Origin: Chloroflexota bacterium
Lineage (GTDB): Bacteria > Chloroflexota > DTOL01 > JACQYG01
Direction of reading: 5' to 3'
Length of the DNA stretch: 7,017 nucleotides
Assembly (NCBI GenBank): GCA_016208345.1
Contig: JACQYG010000218.1
Coordinates: 1 to 7,017, forward strand
Part shown: positions 1 to 5,948 of the stretch, piece by piece
Position numbering within the stretch: the first letter of the stretch is position 1
Layout: each line of letters opens with the position of its first letter
Position numbers and translations under genes: made by a program
Notes under the pieces: generated by a model
What the model was told of the DNA's origin: nothing
Seen by the model: only the letters and a program-made list of their open reading frames with translations
Databases searched by the model: none

Positions 1-135
1 AAGAGAAAAAATCCAAATCTTCGCGCCCTTTTCGTCTTTGCGGTTCCAGTTTGGTTTCGGCTTGTCCGAGTTAGGGGTAAATTAACAAATGAGGCAAGAT
101 TTTTACCGTAGAGACCGTTGAGGTCGCAGTTGATA

Positions 136-162
136 CTCCCACAGGTTCGGAACCTGCGGGAG
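136..162. repeat. Hairpin element 1 inside repeat copy A
   Basis: CAGGTT (142-147) pairs with AACCTG (151-156) around the loop CGG. After one A/C mismatch (141/157), CTCCC (136-140) pairs with GGGAG (158-162). No T-run follows, so it does not look like an intrinsic terminator. It resembles short palindromic intergenic repeats (REP/MITE-like) that I associate with Chloroflexota genomes; that resemblance is from memory. The equivalent position in copy B lacks it. Confidence 0.75.
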
Positions 163-187
163 GATCGGCCACGGGGGCGTAGATACC

Positions 188-216
188 CGTAGGGCGGGTT
201 GGCAACCCGCCCTACG
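188..216. repeat. Hairpin element 2 inside repeat copy A (perfect 13-bp stem)
   Basis: CGTAGGGCGGGTT (188-200) is perfectly complementary to AACCCGCCCTACG (204-216), with a GGC loop. The stem is very stable and is not followed by a T-run. Its last base is also the first base of repeat block 2, and copy B has no such hairpin there, so it looks like a small insertion into an older repeat. This TAGGGCGGGTT / AACCCGCCCTA palindrome is, as far as I recall, a multi-copy intergenic element in several bacterial phyla. Confidence 0.8.
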
Positions 217-289
217 CGAACTCCGCGCTCTCTGCGGTGGATGCCCCCGTCGGTTTGAGGCAAAGTTTCATTAGTATGAGGAGGAGAAA

Positions 290-1153
290 ATGACCAAGGC
301 CAGGATCGGCGTCATCGGCGGCAGCGGGCTATATCAGATGGAGGGACTGACCGACATACAGGAGATGAAGGTCTCCACACCTTTCGGTGAGCCCAGCGAC
401 GTCATCACGGTTGGGACCTTGTCCGGCGAGATGGTGGCCTTCCTGCCCCGGCATGGCCGCGGGCATCGCCTCATGCCCAGCGAGCTGCCGGTGCGGGCCA
501 ATATCTATGCCCTTAAGAGCCTGGGCGTGGAGTGGATCATCTCGGTGAGCGCGGTGGGCAGCATGAAAGAAGAGATCGCGCCCCTGGACATGGTGATACC
601 CGACCAGCTCTTCGACCGAACCAGGATCCGTCCCAGCACCTTCTTCGGTCGCGGCATCGTAGCCCACGTAGCCTTTGCCGAGCCATTCTGTAATGTCCTG
701 AGCGGCCTTTTGTATCGAGCCTCCCTGAACGCCGGTGCCCGGGCACACCAAGGCGGGACCTATCTCTGCATGGAAGGGCCTCAGTTCTCCACCAAGGGAG
801 AGTCGCTCATCTACCGCCAGTGGGGGGTTGACGTCATTGGCATGACCGCCATCCCCGAGGCCAAGCTGGCCCGGGAGGCGGAGATCTGCTACGCCATCCT
901 GGCCTGCGTCACCGACTACGACTGCTGGCACGAGGCCCACGAGGCGGTTACCGTGGAAATGGTGGTGGCCAATCTACACAAAAACGTGGATACCGCCAAG
1001 CGCATCATCGCCGCCGTGGTTCCCCAGATCCCCCACGAACGCACCTGCGCCTGTGCCCGGGCCCTGGAGAATGCCATCATGACCAGACCTGAGCTCATCC
1101 CGGCCGAGACCAAGGCAGAGTTGAGCCTCTTCATCGGCAAGTATTTGAAGTGA
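290..1153 (+). CDS. mtnP: S-methyl-5'-thioadenosine phosphorylase
   Basis: Cytosolic enzyme that splits 5'-methylthioadenosine (MTA) with phosphate into adenine and 5-methylthioribose-1-phosphate. It clears the by-product of polyamine synthesis and starts methionine salvage. The 287-residue protein aligns end to end with the MTAP/PNP-family type seen in human MTAP. The phosphate loop GGSGLY is at 10-15, followed by RHGRGHR (54-60), SAVGSM (87-92), EEIAPLDMVIPDQLFDRT (94-111) and EGPQFSTKGES (162-172). TDYDCW (208-213) has the aspartates D209 and D211 that favour a 6-amino purine such as adenine over the hypoxanthine/guanine of PNP. A methylthioinosine phosphorylase is a less likely alternative. 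The ATG has a strong ribosome site (AGGAGG at 279-284, five bases upstream). The rodA-like gene follows after 15 bases, suggesting co-transcription. No convincing promoter was found upstream. Confidence 0.94.
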   Translation: MTKARIGVIGGSGLYQMEGLTDIQEMKVSTPFGEPSDVITVGTLSGEMVAFLPRHGRGHRLMPSELPVRANIYALKSLGVEWIISVSAVGSMKEEIAPLDMVIPDQLFDRTRIRPSTFFGRGIVAHVAFAEPFCNVLSGLLYRASLNAGARAHQGGTYLCMEGPQFSTKGESLIYRQWGVDVIGMTAIPEAKLAREAEICYAILACVTDYDCWHEAHEAVTVEMVVANLHKNVDTAKRIIAAVVPQIPHERTCACARALENAIMTRPELIPAETKAELSLFIGKYLK

Positions 1154-1168
1154 GCCCCGGCACCAAAG

Positions 1169-2431
1169 ATGCTTCAGCGACTGCGGGTCACAGAACTCTC
1201 TTTACTCGTGACGGTGGGGCTTTTCACCGCCACGGGCCTGGCCCTGCTGGGCCTGGTAAAAACCGGGCAGCCCGGAGAATTGGCGCGCCCGGGCGTGATC
1301 TTCCTGGGAGGGATCACGCTGGCCTATCTCTGGCTGGTGGCAATTGGCTTCCGCGGCGACCAGGTGCTCCTGCCAATCGTCTTGGCCCTGAACTCGTTGG
1401 GCCTGCTTATGGTCCGGCGCCTGGCCCCCGGCTCGGCCGACCGGCAGCTTGCCTGGGTGCTCATGGGGCTGGCCGGGATGCTCGTCCTGCTTACTTTCTG
1501 GCGCGACCTCACGATCCTGAAGCGCTACCGCTATCTCTGGGCCCTGGCCGGCCTGGGGTTGGTGGCCCTGACCATGGTCTTCGGCACCGACCCCAATGGC
1601 AGCGGGGAGCGGCTATGGCTGGGCTTCGGGGCCGCTCGCTTTCAACCATCAGAGCTCCTGAAGATCCTCCTGGTGATATTCCTGGCCAGCTACCTGGATG
1701 AAAAGCGGGAGCTGATCTCCCTGTCTCGCCTCCGCCTGGGACCCCTCCGCCTGCCACCACTGGACTACCTGGCGCCCTTCCTGGTGATGTGGGCTATTTC
1801 CATGTCCCTTCTGGTCTGGCAGCGAGATCTGGGGGCGGCTTCGCTCTTCTTCGGCATATTCCTGACCATGCTCTTCGTGGCCAGTGGCCGGGCCAGCTAC
1901 CTGTTCGCTGGGGCTGGCCTATTCCTCCTGAGCTCCCTGGTCGCCGACCGGGTCTTCGCCCACGTGCACCAGCGGATCCAGCTCTGGGCCGATCCGTGGT
2001 CCCAGACTGCCCGAGGAGGCTACCAGATCGTCCAGGCGCTCATCGCCCTGGCGGCGGGGGGGCTTTTGGGCACGGGATTAGGCTACGGCTATCCGGAATA
2101 CATCCCCGCTGTCCACACCGACTTCGTCTTCGTGGCCATCGGCGAGGAGATGGGCCTGGCCGGGACCCTGGGCGTACTGGGCCTCTACTTTTTGCTCTTC
2201 CACCGGGCGTTCAAGATCGCCCTGCAAGCGGTGGATTCCTTCAACCAGCTTCTGGCCGCCGGGTTGGCCATCGTGCTCTCCTGGCAAACGTTCATCATCC
2301 TGGCGGGCAATCTTAAGCTCGTCCCTCTGACCGGGATCACCCTACCCTTCGTCAGCTATGGTGGCAGCTCCCTGGTGACCAACTATCTCCTGGTGGGCTT
2401 GCTGCTCCTAGTTTCTAAAGAGCCCAAATGA
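1169..2431 (+). CDS. rodA: SEDS-family peptidoglycan glycosyltransferase (FtsW/RodA/SpoVE type)
   Basis: Polytopic membrane enzyme that polymerises lipid II into glycan strands together with a class B PBP, during elongation or division. The 420 residues are largely hydrophobic, with about ten membrane segments, as usual for the family. Signatures are in order: WLGFGAARFQPSELLK (150-165), QRDLGAAS (218-225), GGYQIVQALIALAAGGLLG (283-301), HTDFVFVAIGEEMGLAG (316-332) and PLTGITLPFVSYGGSS (386-401). D318 in HTDF corresponds to the aspartate essential for polymerase activity in E. coli RodA and FtsW. The usual QPDLG motif reads QRDLG here. The ribosome site is weak, so translation may be coupled to mtnP 15 bases upstream. 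The stop overlaps the next start (ATGA). The partner PBP of PbpA type suggests the actinobacterial-style RodA/PbpA pair, but RodA and FtsW cannot be firmly separated by sequence alone. Confidence 0.93.
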   Translation: MLQRLRVTELSLLVTVGLFTATGLALLGLVKTGQPGELARPGVIFLGGITLAYLWLVAIGFRGDQVLLPIVLALNSLGLLMVRRLAPGSADRQLAWVLMGLAGMLVLLTFWRDLTILKRYRYLWALAGLGLVALTMVFGTDPNGSGERLWLGFGAARFQPSELLKILLVIFLASYLDEKRELISLSRLRLGPLRLPPLDYLAPFLVMWAISMSLLVWQRDLGAASLFFGIFLTMLFVASGRASYLFAGAGLFLLSSLVADRVFAHVHQRIQLWADPWSQTARGGYQIVQALIALAAGGLLGTGLGYGYPEYIPAVHTDFVFVAIGEEMGLAGTLGVLGLYFLLFHRAFKIALQAVDSFNQLLAAGLAIVLSWQTFIILAGNLKLVPLTGITLPFVSYGGSSLVTNYLLVGLLLLVSKEPK

Positions 2432-3870
2432 GAAAGAACATCGGCGGCCTCTTCGGTTTTTTCGTCCTGGCCTTTCTCCTGGTCAGCGTGGCCCTGCTCT
2501 ACTGGCAGGTAGTTCGGGCGCCGGCGCTCCTGGCCAGGGAGGATAACCCGCGGCCGGTGGAGGAGGCGAAGAAGGTAACCCGCGGGCGGATACTGGATCG
2601 GACCGGCCAGGAGTTGGCCCGCAGCGAGATTCACAATGGTTATGTCAAGCGCTTTTATTCCTACCCTCCCCTCTCGCCGGTGATCGGCTACTGGAGCTCC
2701 CGGTACGGCCCGGCCAACATCGAAGCGGCGGAGGACGGCTACCTCTCCGGCCGAGCTCGGGTCAATCCCCAGGAGCTTTGGGACCGCTTCCTTCACCGCC
2801 CTCAGGTCGGCGACGACGTGGTCCTGACCATTGACCTGGCGCTGCAAAAGGTGGTCGAGGCGGCCTTGGGCAAAGGTAGTGGGGCGGCGGTGGTGCTCAA
2901 TCCCCGCACCGGGGCGATCCTGGCCATGGCCAGCCACCCTTACTTCGACGCCAATGACATCGAGTCTGACTGGGAGAAGATCAAGGCGGACCCGGCACGT
3001 CCGCTCTTGAACCGCGCCACCCAAGGGCTCTATCCGCCGGGCTCCACGTTCAAGACCGTCACCCTGGCGGCAGCTCTGGAACAGGGGGTGGTGACGGCCA
3101 CCACGCCCTTCAGCTACACCCTCCTGCCGCCCGGCGGCGTACACAAGGTGGCCTGGCACAAGAACGATTATGTCTCATGCGAGAACCACCCGGGGAAGTC
3201 CTCCTTCGACCTCTCCGGCGCCTACGCCTGGTCCTGTAACGTAGCCTTTTCGGAGATCGGGCTCAAGATGGGCCCGGACACCTATCTGGGGTACGCCCGA
3301 CGCTTCGGCCTGGAGGAGGCCCTCCCGCTGGAGATACCCACCGAGATCTCCCGTGCCTACCGCAGGCCAGACTATTTCTTCGGCCAGGAGCGCTTCTACG
3401 CCCTGGCCTCCACCGCCTTCGGCCAGGGCGAGCTGGCCATCACGCCACTGCAGATGGCCTTGATCTCGGCGGCCATAGCCAACAACGGCGCCATGCCCCG
3501 GCCTTACCTGGTGAACCGCGTGCAGAACAGGGAAGGGCAGGTCGTGGCCACCACGGTCCCGAGGACCTGGCGCATCTCCGTGTCCTCGACTGCCGCCTCC
3601 CAGGCGAAAGCCATCATGGTCTATTCCGTGGATAACGGTTGGGCCAGTAAGGCCCAGATCAAAGGGGTCAAGGTGGGAGGCAAGACGGGGACGGCGGAGT
3701 CGGGCGACTTCAAGGCCCGGCCCCACTCCTGGTTCATCGGTTTCGCCCCGGCTGAGGATCCCCGCATCGCCATCGCCGTGATCAAGGAGTTCGCCGGCTA
3801 CGGCTCTGAAGAGGCGGCGCCCGCGGCGAAGAAGATCATGGAGGCGGCCCTGGCCCTGCCCGGCGACTAG
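2428..3870 (+). CDS. pbpA: Class B penicillin-binding protein, PbpA type (D,D-transpeptidase)
   Basis: Membrane-anchored transpeptidase that cross-links peptidoglycan and normally works with the SEDS polymerase encoded just upstream. The 480-residue protein has a short cytoplasmic start and one membrane helix (about 7-27). A small N-terminal region (about 50-125) contains RGRILDRTG (52-60) and SPVIGYWSSRYGPANIEAAEDGYLSG (83-108), as in actinobacterial PbpA. The transpeptidase domain runs from about 130 to 475. All three catalytic motifs are intact: STFK (206-209, nucleophile S206), SCN (269-271) and KTG (419-421). The protein is shorter than E. coli PBP2/PBP3 because its N-terminal region is compact; it does not appear truncated. 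ATG overlaps the rodA stop by four bases and has only a weak ribosome site, so coupling is likely. There are no PASTA repeats. Confidence 0.94.
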   Translation: MRKNIGGLFGFFVLAFLLVSVALLYWQVVRAPALLAREDNPRPVEEAKKVTRGRILDRTGQELARSEIHNGYVKRFYSYPPLSPVIGYWSSRYGPANIEAAEDGYLSGRARVNPQELWDRFLHRPQVGDDVVLTIDLALQKVVEAALGKGSGAAVVLNPRTGAILAMASHPYFDANDIESDWEKIKADPARPLLNRATQGLYPPGSTFKTVTLAAALEQGVVTATTPFSYTLLPPGGVHKVAWHKNDYVSCENHPGKSSFDLSGAYAWSCNVAFSEIGLKMGPDTYLGYARRFGLEEALPLEIPTEISRAYRRPDYFFGQERFYALASTAFGQGELAITPLQMALISAAIANNGAMPRPYLVNRVQNREGQVVATTVPRTWRISVSSTAASQAKAIMVYSVDNGWASKAQIKGVKVGGKTGTAESGDFKARPHSWFIGFAPAEDPRIAIAVIKEFAGYGSEEAAPAAKKIMEAALALPGD

Positions 3871-3881
3871 GCACCTTCATA

Positions 3882-4014
3882 GGGTAAATTCTTAACAAAT
3901 GAGGCGAGATTTTTGTCGCAGACCGCTGAGGGCGTAGAGTAAAAGAAAGATCTTAGCGAACTCCGCGCTCTCCGCGGTGAATGCTCTCGTCGGTTCGAGG
4001 CAAAGCTTCGTTAG
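3882..4014. repeat. Dispersed intergenic repeat, copy B
   Basis: Second, shorter copy of the repeat at 75-274, in the same orientation. Block 1 is 3882-3931 and block 2 is 3956-4014. The 24 bases between them (3932-3955) contain no hairpin, and their GGCGTAGAGTAA resembles GGGGCGTAGATA at 174-185 in copy A. It fills most of the 194-base gap between pbpA and the converging ZIP gene. CCGCG (3963-3967) could pair with CGCGG (3973-3977), but no T-run follows. No clear terminator for either convergent gene was found between 3871 and 4064. Confidence 0.85.
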
Positions 4015-4064
4015 CTCCGCCCCGTCTTAGGTAGCAGAGGTGATCTCCCCCTTTTCGTTGGCCT

Positions 4065-4856
4065 TCACTCCAAACCGAAGAGCCCCAGCAATTGCCACGT
4101 CAGGTAGTAGAGCACAGTGCCCAGCACCACGAAGGGGATGACCCACTTGGTCCGGGCGGGGTTGGTGGTGGGGATGAGGTCCGAGGCAGCGATGTAGATG
4201 AGCGTGCCGGTGGCCAGGGCCAGGGCGTACTTGGTCGTGGAAGGGTCCAACTCGCCGACGACGAAGGTGGCCATGGCGCCCAGCGCCGTGCTGGCGGCGA
4301 TGGCCACCGCCGAGGCGAAGGCGAAGGACCGGGTGCGATTAGCGGCCAGCATGATGGTGGACATGCTCAGGCCCTCGGGGATCTTGTGCAAGAACACCGC
4401 CAGGAACATGATCACCCCCACGGAGCTGCGGGTCTGAAACCCGGCGGCGATGGCCACGCCGTCGAAGAAGGTGTGCACCAGGAGGCCGGCCAGGGCCGCA
4501 TAGCTCCCGGGCCTGGTGATCAGGCTTTCGTCACAACACAATTCCCCCACCAGTGCGTGGGAGCCTCCGACGTGATCCTCCTGTGGTTCGTGGGCGTGGG
4601 TGGCAAAGAGGTTCTCGAAGACGAAGATGATCAGGTAGCCGACCACGATGAAGACGGCGGTCCCCGGCGATTGGGCCACGGCCTCGGGCATCCGGCCCAG
4701 GAGCGCCGCCGCCAGCATGAACCCTGCCCCCAAGCCCATGGTGTACAGGAGTGTCCGCCGCGCCAGGCCCTTGCCGTGCACTGTCAGGTAACCTCCTGCC
4801 ACATCGGCGCCGGCGGCCACTAAGGCCAAGGTCATGCCGATCACCTGCGTCTCCAA
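4065..4856 (-). CDS. ZIP-family divalent metal transporter
   Basis: Inner-membrane protein expected to import Zn2+, and perhaps Fe2+ or Mn2+, into the cytoplasm. The 263 residues contain about eight hydrophobic segments. The ZIP metal-site motifs are HTFFDG in helix 4 (H128, D132) and HKIPEG in helix 5 (H157, E161). The loop between helices 3 and 4 (about 85-117) is rich in His, Cys and acidic residues (H87, H89, H95, H100, C107, C108), as in many ZIP metal-sensing loops. The chosen start is a TTG preceded by GGAGG (4864-4868 on the plus strand) seven bases away. An internal ATG at 4835-4833, with AGGTGATC upstream, would give a 256-residue product that loses part of the run into helix 1. The gene is transcribed divergently from the DUF350 cluster and convergently with pbpA. 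Metal specificity cannot be told from sequence. Confidence 0.92.
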   Translation of the reverse strand: METQVIGMTLALVAAGADVAGGYLTVHGKGLARRTLLYTMGLGAGFMLAAALLGRMPEAVAQSPGTAVFIVVGYLIIFVFENLFATHAHEPQEDHVGGSHALVGELCCDESLITRPGSYAALAGLLVHTFFDGVAIAAGFQTRSSVGVIMFLAVFLHKIPEGLSMSTIMLAANRTRSFAFASAVAIAASTALGAMATFVVGELDPSTTKYALALATGTLIYIAASDLIPTTNPARTKWVIPFVVLGTVLYYLTWQLLGLFGLE

Positions 4857-4869
4857 CTTCCAACCTCCA

Positions 4870-4894
4870 ATTGTGGGCTCGATTATAGCACAAT
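4870..4894. promoter_or_regulatory. Inverted repeat ATTGTG-N13-CACAAT, candidate operator of the ZIP gene
   Basis: Perfect 6-base arms (4870-4875 and 4889-4894) are separated by 13 bases. The repeat is centred on the -10 element of the leftward promoter, where a bound repressor would block transcription. It does not look like a canonical Fur or Zur box, and the regulator is unknown. A chance match is possible with 6-base arms. Confidence 0.4.
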
Positions 4895-4910
4895 CCTCGC
4901 CCAGGGGCCA
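4882..4910 (-). promoter_or_regulatory. Probable sigma-70 promoter of the ZIP gene (extended -10)
   Basis: Read on the minus strand, TGCTATAAT is a perfect -10 (complement of 4882-4887) with the extended TGN element. The -35 position, 17 bases upstream (4905-4910), reads TGGCCC, a poor match that the extended -10 could compensate for. Transcription would start near 4875, leaving a leader of about 20 bases with room for GGAGG before the TTG start at 4856. Confidence 0.6.
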
Positions 4911-4922
4911 GAACGGGGCGAG
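4896..4922. promoter_or_regulatory. Inverted repeat CTCGCCC-N13-GGGCGAG between the divergent promoters
   Basis: Perfect 7-base arms (4896-4902 and 4916-4922) are separated by 13 bases. The element lies just upstream of the rightward -35 and covers the leftward -35 region, so a bound protein could affect both promoters. The 13-base gap equals that of the neighbouring ATTGTG repeat, though the arm sequences differ. Function is inferred only from position and symmetry. Confidence 0.4.
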
Positions 4923-4925
4923 ACA

Positions 4926-4954
4926 TTGACACCCTGGGGTTCCAATGCTATACT
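4926..4954 (+). promoter_or_regulatory. Strong sigma-70 promoter for the DUF350-DUF4178-speE cluster
   Basis: A perfect -35 TTGACA (4926-4931), a 17-base spacer and a -10 TATACT (4949-4954) preceded by the extended element TGC (4946-4948). This is close to the bacterial housekeeping consensus. Transcription should start near 4961, giving a leader of about 70 bases before the DUF350 ATG at 5032. Confidence 0.85.
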
Positions 4955-4956
4955 AA

Positions 4957-5000
4957 CCAGGGTGCCGCCCACGGCGTGGCAACCTGGAGGCCCAGCCTCC
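4957..5000 (+). promoter_or_regulatory. Leader region with two overlapping hairpins
   Basis: CCAGGGTGCC (4957-4966) can pair with GGCAACCTGG (4978-4987) with one mismatch. GGAGGC (4986-4991) can pair with GCCTCC (4995-5000) around a CCA loop. The two share bases 4986-4987, so they compete. The predicted transcript start falls inside the first arm, so only the second hairpin is certain to be fully transcribed. No T-run follows. I do not recognise a known riboswitch class. Confidence 0.35.
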
Positions 5001-5031
5001 GTATTATGATCATGAAAGGGAGGACGAACCG

Positions 5032-5253
5032 ATGGAAGAATTGATCAAGTGGCTGGTGACTGAGGGTCGCATCTTTCTGGTCAGCATGTTCTACGCCATT
5101 GTGGGGATCATCCTTCTCTTCGCCGCCTACAAGATCTTCGACTTCAACATGAACAAGGCCATCTTTGAGGACAAGAACGTGGCCGTGGGCGTCTCAGTGG
5201 GCGCTTTTGTGTTGGGGGTGGCACTAATCATCGCTGGCGCTATCAAGGGCTAA
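5032..5253 (+). CDS. DUF350 family small membrane protein
   Basis: A 73-residue inner-membrane protein with two predicted helices (about 14-34 and 49-70) joined by a short polar stretch, FDFNMNKAIFEDKN (36-49). That pattern and length match a single DUF350 unit. No biochemical role is established for the family. It often sits beside DUF4178 and spermidine-synthase-like genes, as here, and related groupings are known in mycobacteria and in gene sets linked to envelope stress. The start is supported by GGGAGG at 5018-5023, eight bases upstream of ATG, and by the near-consensus promoter at 4926-4954. It is first in the presumed operon. A role in the membrane with the downstream DUF4178 proteins is inference from gene order. 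Confidence 0.88.
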   Translation: MEELIKWLVTEGRIFLVSMFYAIVGIILLFAAYKIFDFNMNKAIFEDKNVAVGVSVGAFVLGVALIIAGAIKG

Positions 5254-5259
5254 CTGACG

Positions 5260-5294
5260 AACGTTGGCGCGTTTGACGTTCAACGTTTAACGTT
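5260..5294. repeat. AACGTT motif cluster, partly at 7-base spacing
   Basis: Hexamers AACGTT at 5260, GACGTT at 5275, and AACGTT at 5282 and 5289. The last three recur every 7 bases. AACGTT is its own reverse complement. They fill most of the 51-base gap between the DUF350 stop and the first DUF4178 start. I recall similar chains as degenerate intergenic repeats in Chloroflexota; a protein-binding role is possible but not shown. Confidence 0.6.
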
Positions 5295-5304
5295 ATGAGG
5301 GACT

Positions 5305-5910
5305 ATGGCTGAGAGAACGCTGAACTGCGCCGCCTGCGGTGCACCGATCGAGGTGGAAAGCCGCTTCACCACCCTGGTGGTGTGCCAGTACTGCGGGCAG
5401 ACACTCTACATCCACGACGATGCTGTGGACCCTACTGGCAAGACAGCCAAGCTGGTGGACTACGGCTCTCGCCTGGCCCTGGGGAAGGCCGGCGCGGTAC
5501 GCGGGCGTCGCTTCAAGGCCCTGGGCCGGGTGCGCTATAACTACGAGGGCGGCTTCTGGGACGAATGGTTTCTCCGCTTCGACGACGGCCAGGTGGGTTG
5601 GCTGGAGGAAGACGAGGGCGAATACACCCTGGTCTTCAAGACCAGGCTCACCTCTCCGTTGCCCCCCTTCGGCGACATAGCGGTCGGCAGTGTGGTGCCG
5701 GTGTCTCAGATGCGCGTGTTCATCACCGAGAAGGGGACCGGCTCGGTGGCCGGGGCTGAGGGGGAGATATCGTTCGCCGCCAGACCCGGCGAGCAGATCC
5801 AATACATCGACGGGAACGCCGGGGGAAAGGCCATCCGCCTCGTCATCACCCGAAGCGGCATCAACCTCTCCACCGGGGAACCCCTGGAGTTTCACGACCT
5901 TCAAGTTTAG
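5305..5910 (+). CDS. DUF4178 domain protein with N-terminal zinc ribbon (first paralogue)
   Basis: A 201-residue, apparently soluble protein. The N-terminus has a zinc ribbon: CAAC (C8, C11) and CQYC (C27, C30), spaced as in rubredoxin-like knuckles. The DUF4178 core follows (about 58-195), with the typical FKALGRVRYNYEGGFWDEW stretch (70-88), an acidic strand GWLEEDEGEYTLV (98-110) and RPGEQIQYID (160-169). There is no signal peptide or membrane helix. No enzymatic residues are known for this domain, so I assign no reaction. It is paralogous to the next gene, which adds a membrane anchor. The start is ATG with GAGGG only three bases away, shorter spacing than ideal. A link to the adjacent DUF350 and SpeE-like proteins is inferred from gene order. 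Confidence 0.86.
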   Translation: MAERTLNCAACGAPIEVESRFTTLVVCQYCGQTLYIHDDAVDPTGKTAKLVDYGSRLALGKAGAVRGRRFKALGRVRYNYEGGFWDEWFLRFDDGQVGWLEEDEGEYTLVFKTRLTSPLPPFGDIAVGSVVPVSQMRVFITEKGTGSVAGAEGEISFAARPGEQIQYIDGNAGGKAIRLVITRSGINLSTGEPLEFHDLQV

Positions 5911-5948
5911 GGCTCGCTGGTATTAGGCCAGGGCCCAGGAGGTGCCCC

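Larger units (their letters stand above)
75..274. repeat. Dispersed intergenic repeat, copy A (interrupted by two hairpins)
   Basis: This copy has two conserved blocks. Block 1 (75-123) starts GGGTAAATT and ends GACCGTTGAGG. Block 2 (216-274) starts GCGAACTCCGCGCTC and ends CATTAG. Both recur in the same order and orientation at 3882-4014. Block 2 aligns over 59 bases without gaps, with 7 differences, all transitions. Block 1 matches with a 3-base and a 2-base gap and five transitions. The blocks are 92 bases apart here but only 24 in copy B; the extra DNA carries two hairpins. I see no coding potential. The copy ends 15 bases before mtnP, so it forms that gene's upstream leader. Bases 20-44 look like a further, more degraded relative of the start of block 2. 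Confidence 0.85.

Noticed and set aside
136..216. Intrinsic terminators for an upstream gene
   Set aside because: Neither hairpin is followed by a T-run on the plus strand, and nothing upstream in the window is coding.
75..274. CRISPR array, IS terminal repeats or tRNA in the left leader
   Set aside because: The repeats are not regularly spaced, there is no transposase, and no cloverleaf can be drawn. The hairpins explain the palindromes.
329..940. Minus-strand 203-residue open frame inside mtnP
   Set aside because: Antisense shadow; the plus-strand frame matches MTA phosphorylase along its whole length.
2383..3159. Minus-strand 258-residue open frame across the rodA/pbpA junction
   Set aside because: Arg/Gly/His-rich, with no family resemblance; it overlaps two genes whose catalytic motifs are all intact on the plus strand.
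4092..4823. Plus-strand 243-residue open frame opposite the ZIP gene
   Set aside because: Its product is a Gly/His/Asp/Gln-rich string with no recognisable domain, and it lies wholly inside a well-supported ZIP gene. It is a by-product of GC-rich codon use.
4065..4835. Shorter ZIP protein starting at the internal ATG
   Set aside because: Kept only as an alternative: the TTG start at 4856 has GGAGG at ideal spacing and a leader that fits the predicted promoter.
5293..5904. Minus-strand 203-residue open frame opposite the first DUF4178 gene
   Set aside because: Antisense shadow of a gene with clear zinc-ribbon and DUF4178 motifs and an operon context.
5910..5936. Imperfect hairpin between the two DUF4178 genes
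   Set aside because: GGGC/GCCC and CTGG/CCAG arms are broken by unequal internal loops (3 against 1), and no T-run follows; too weak to call.
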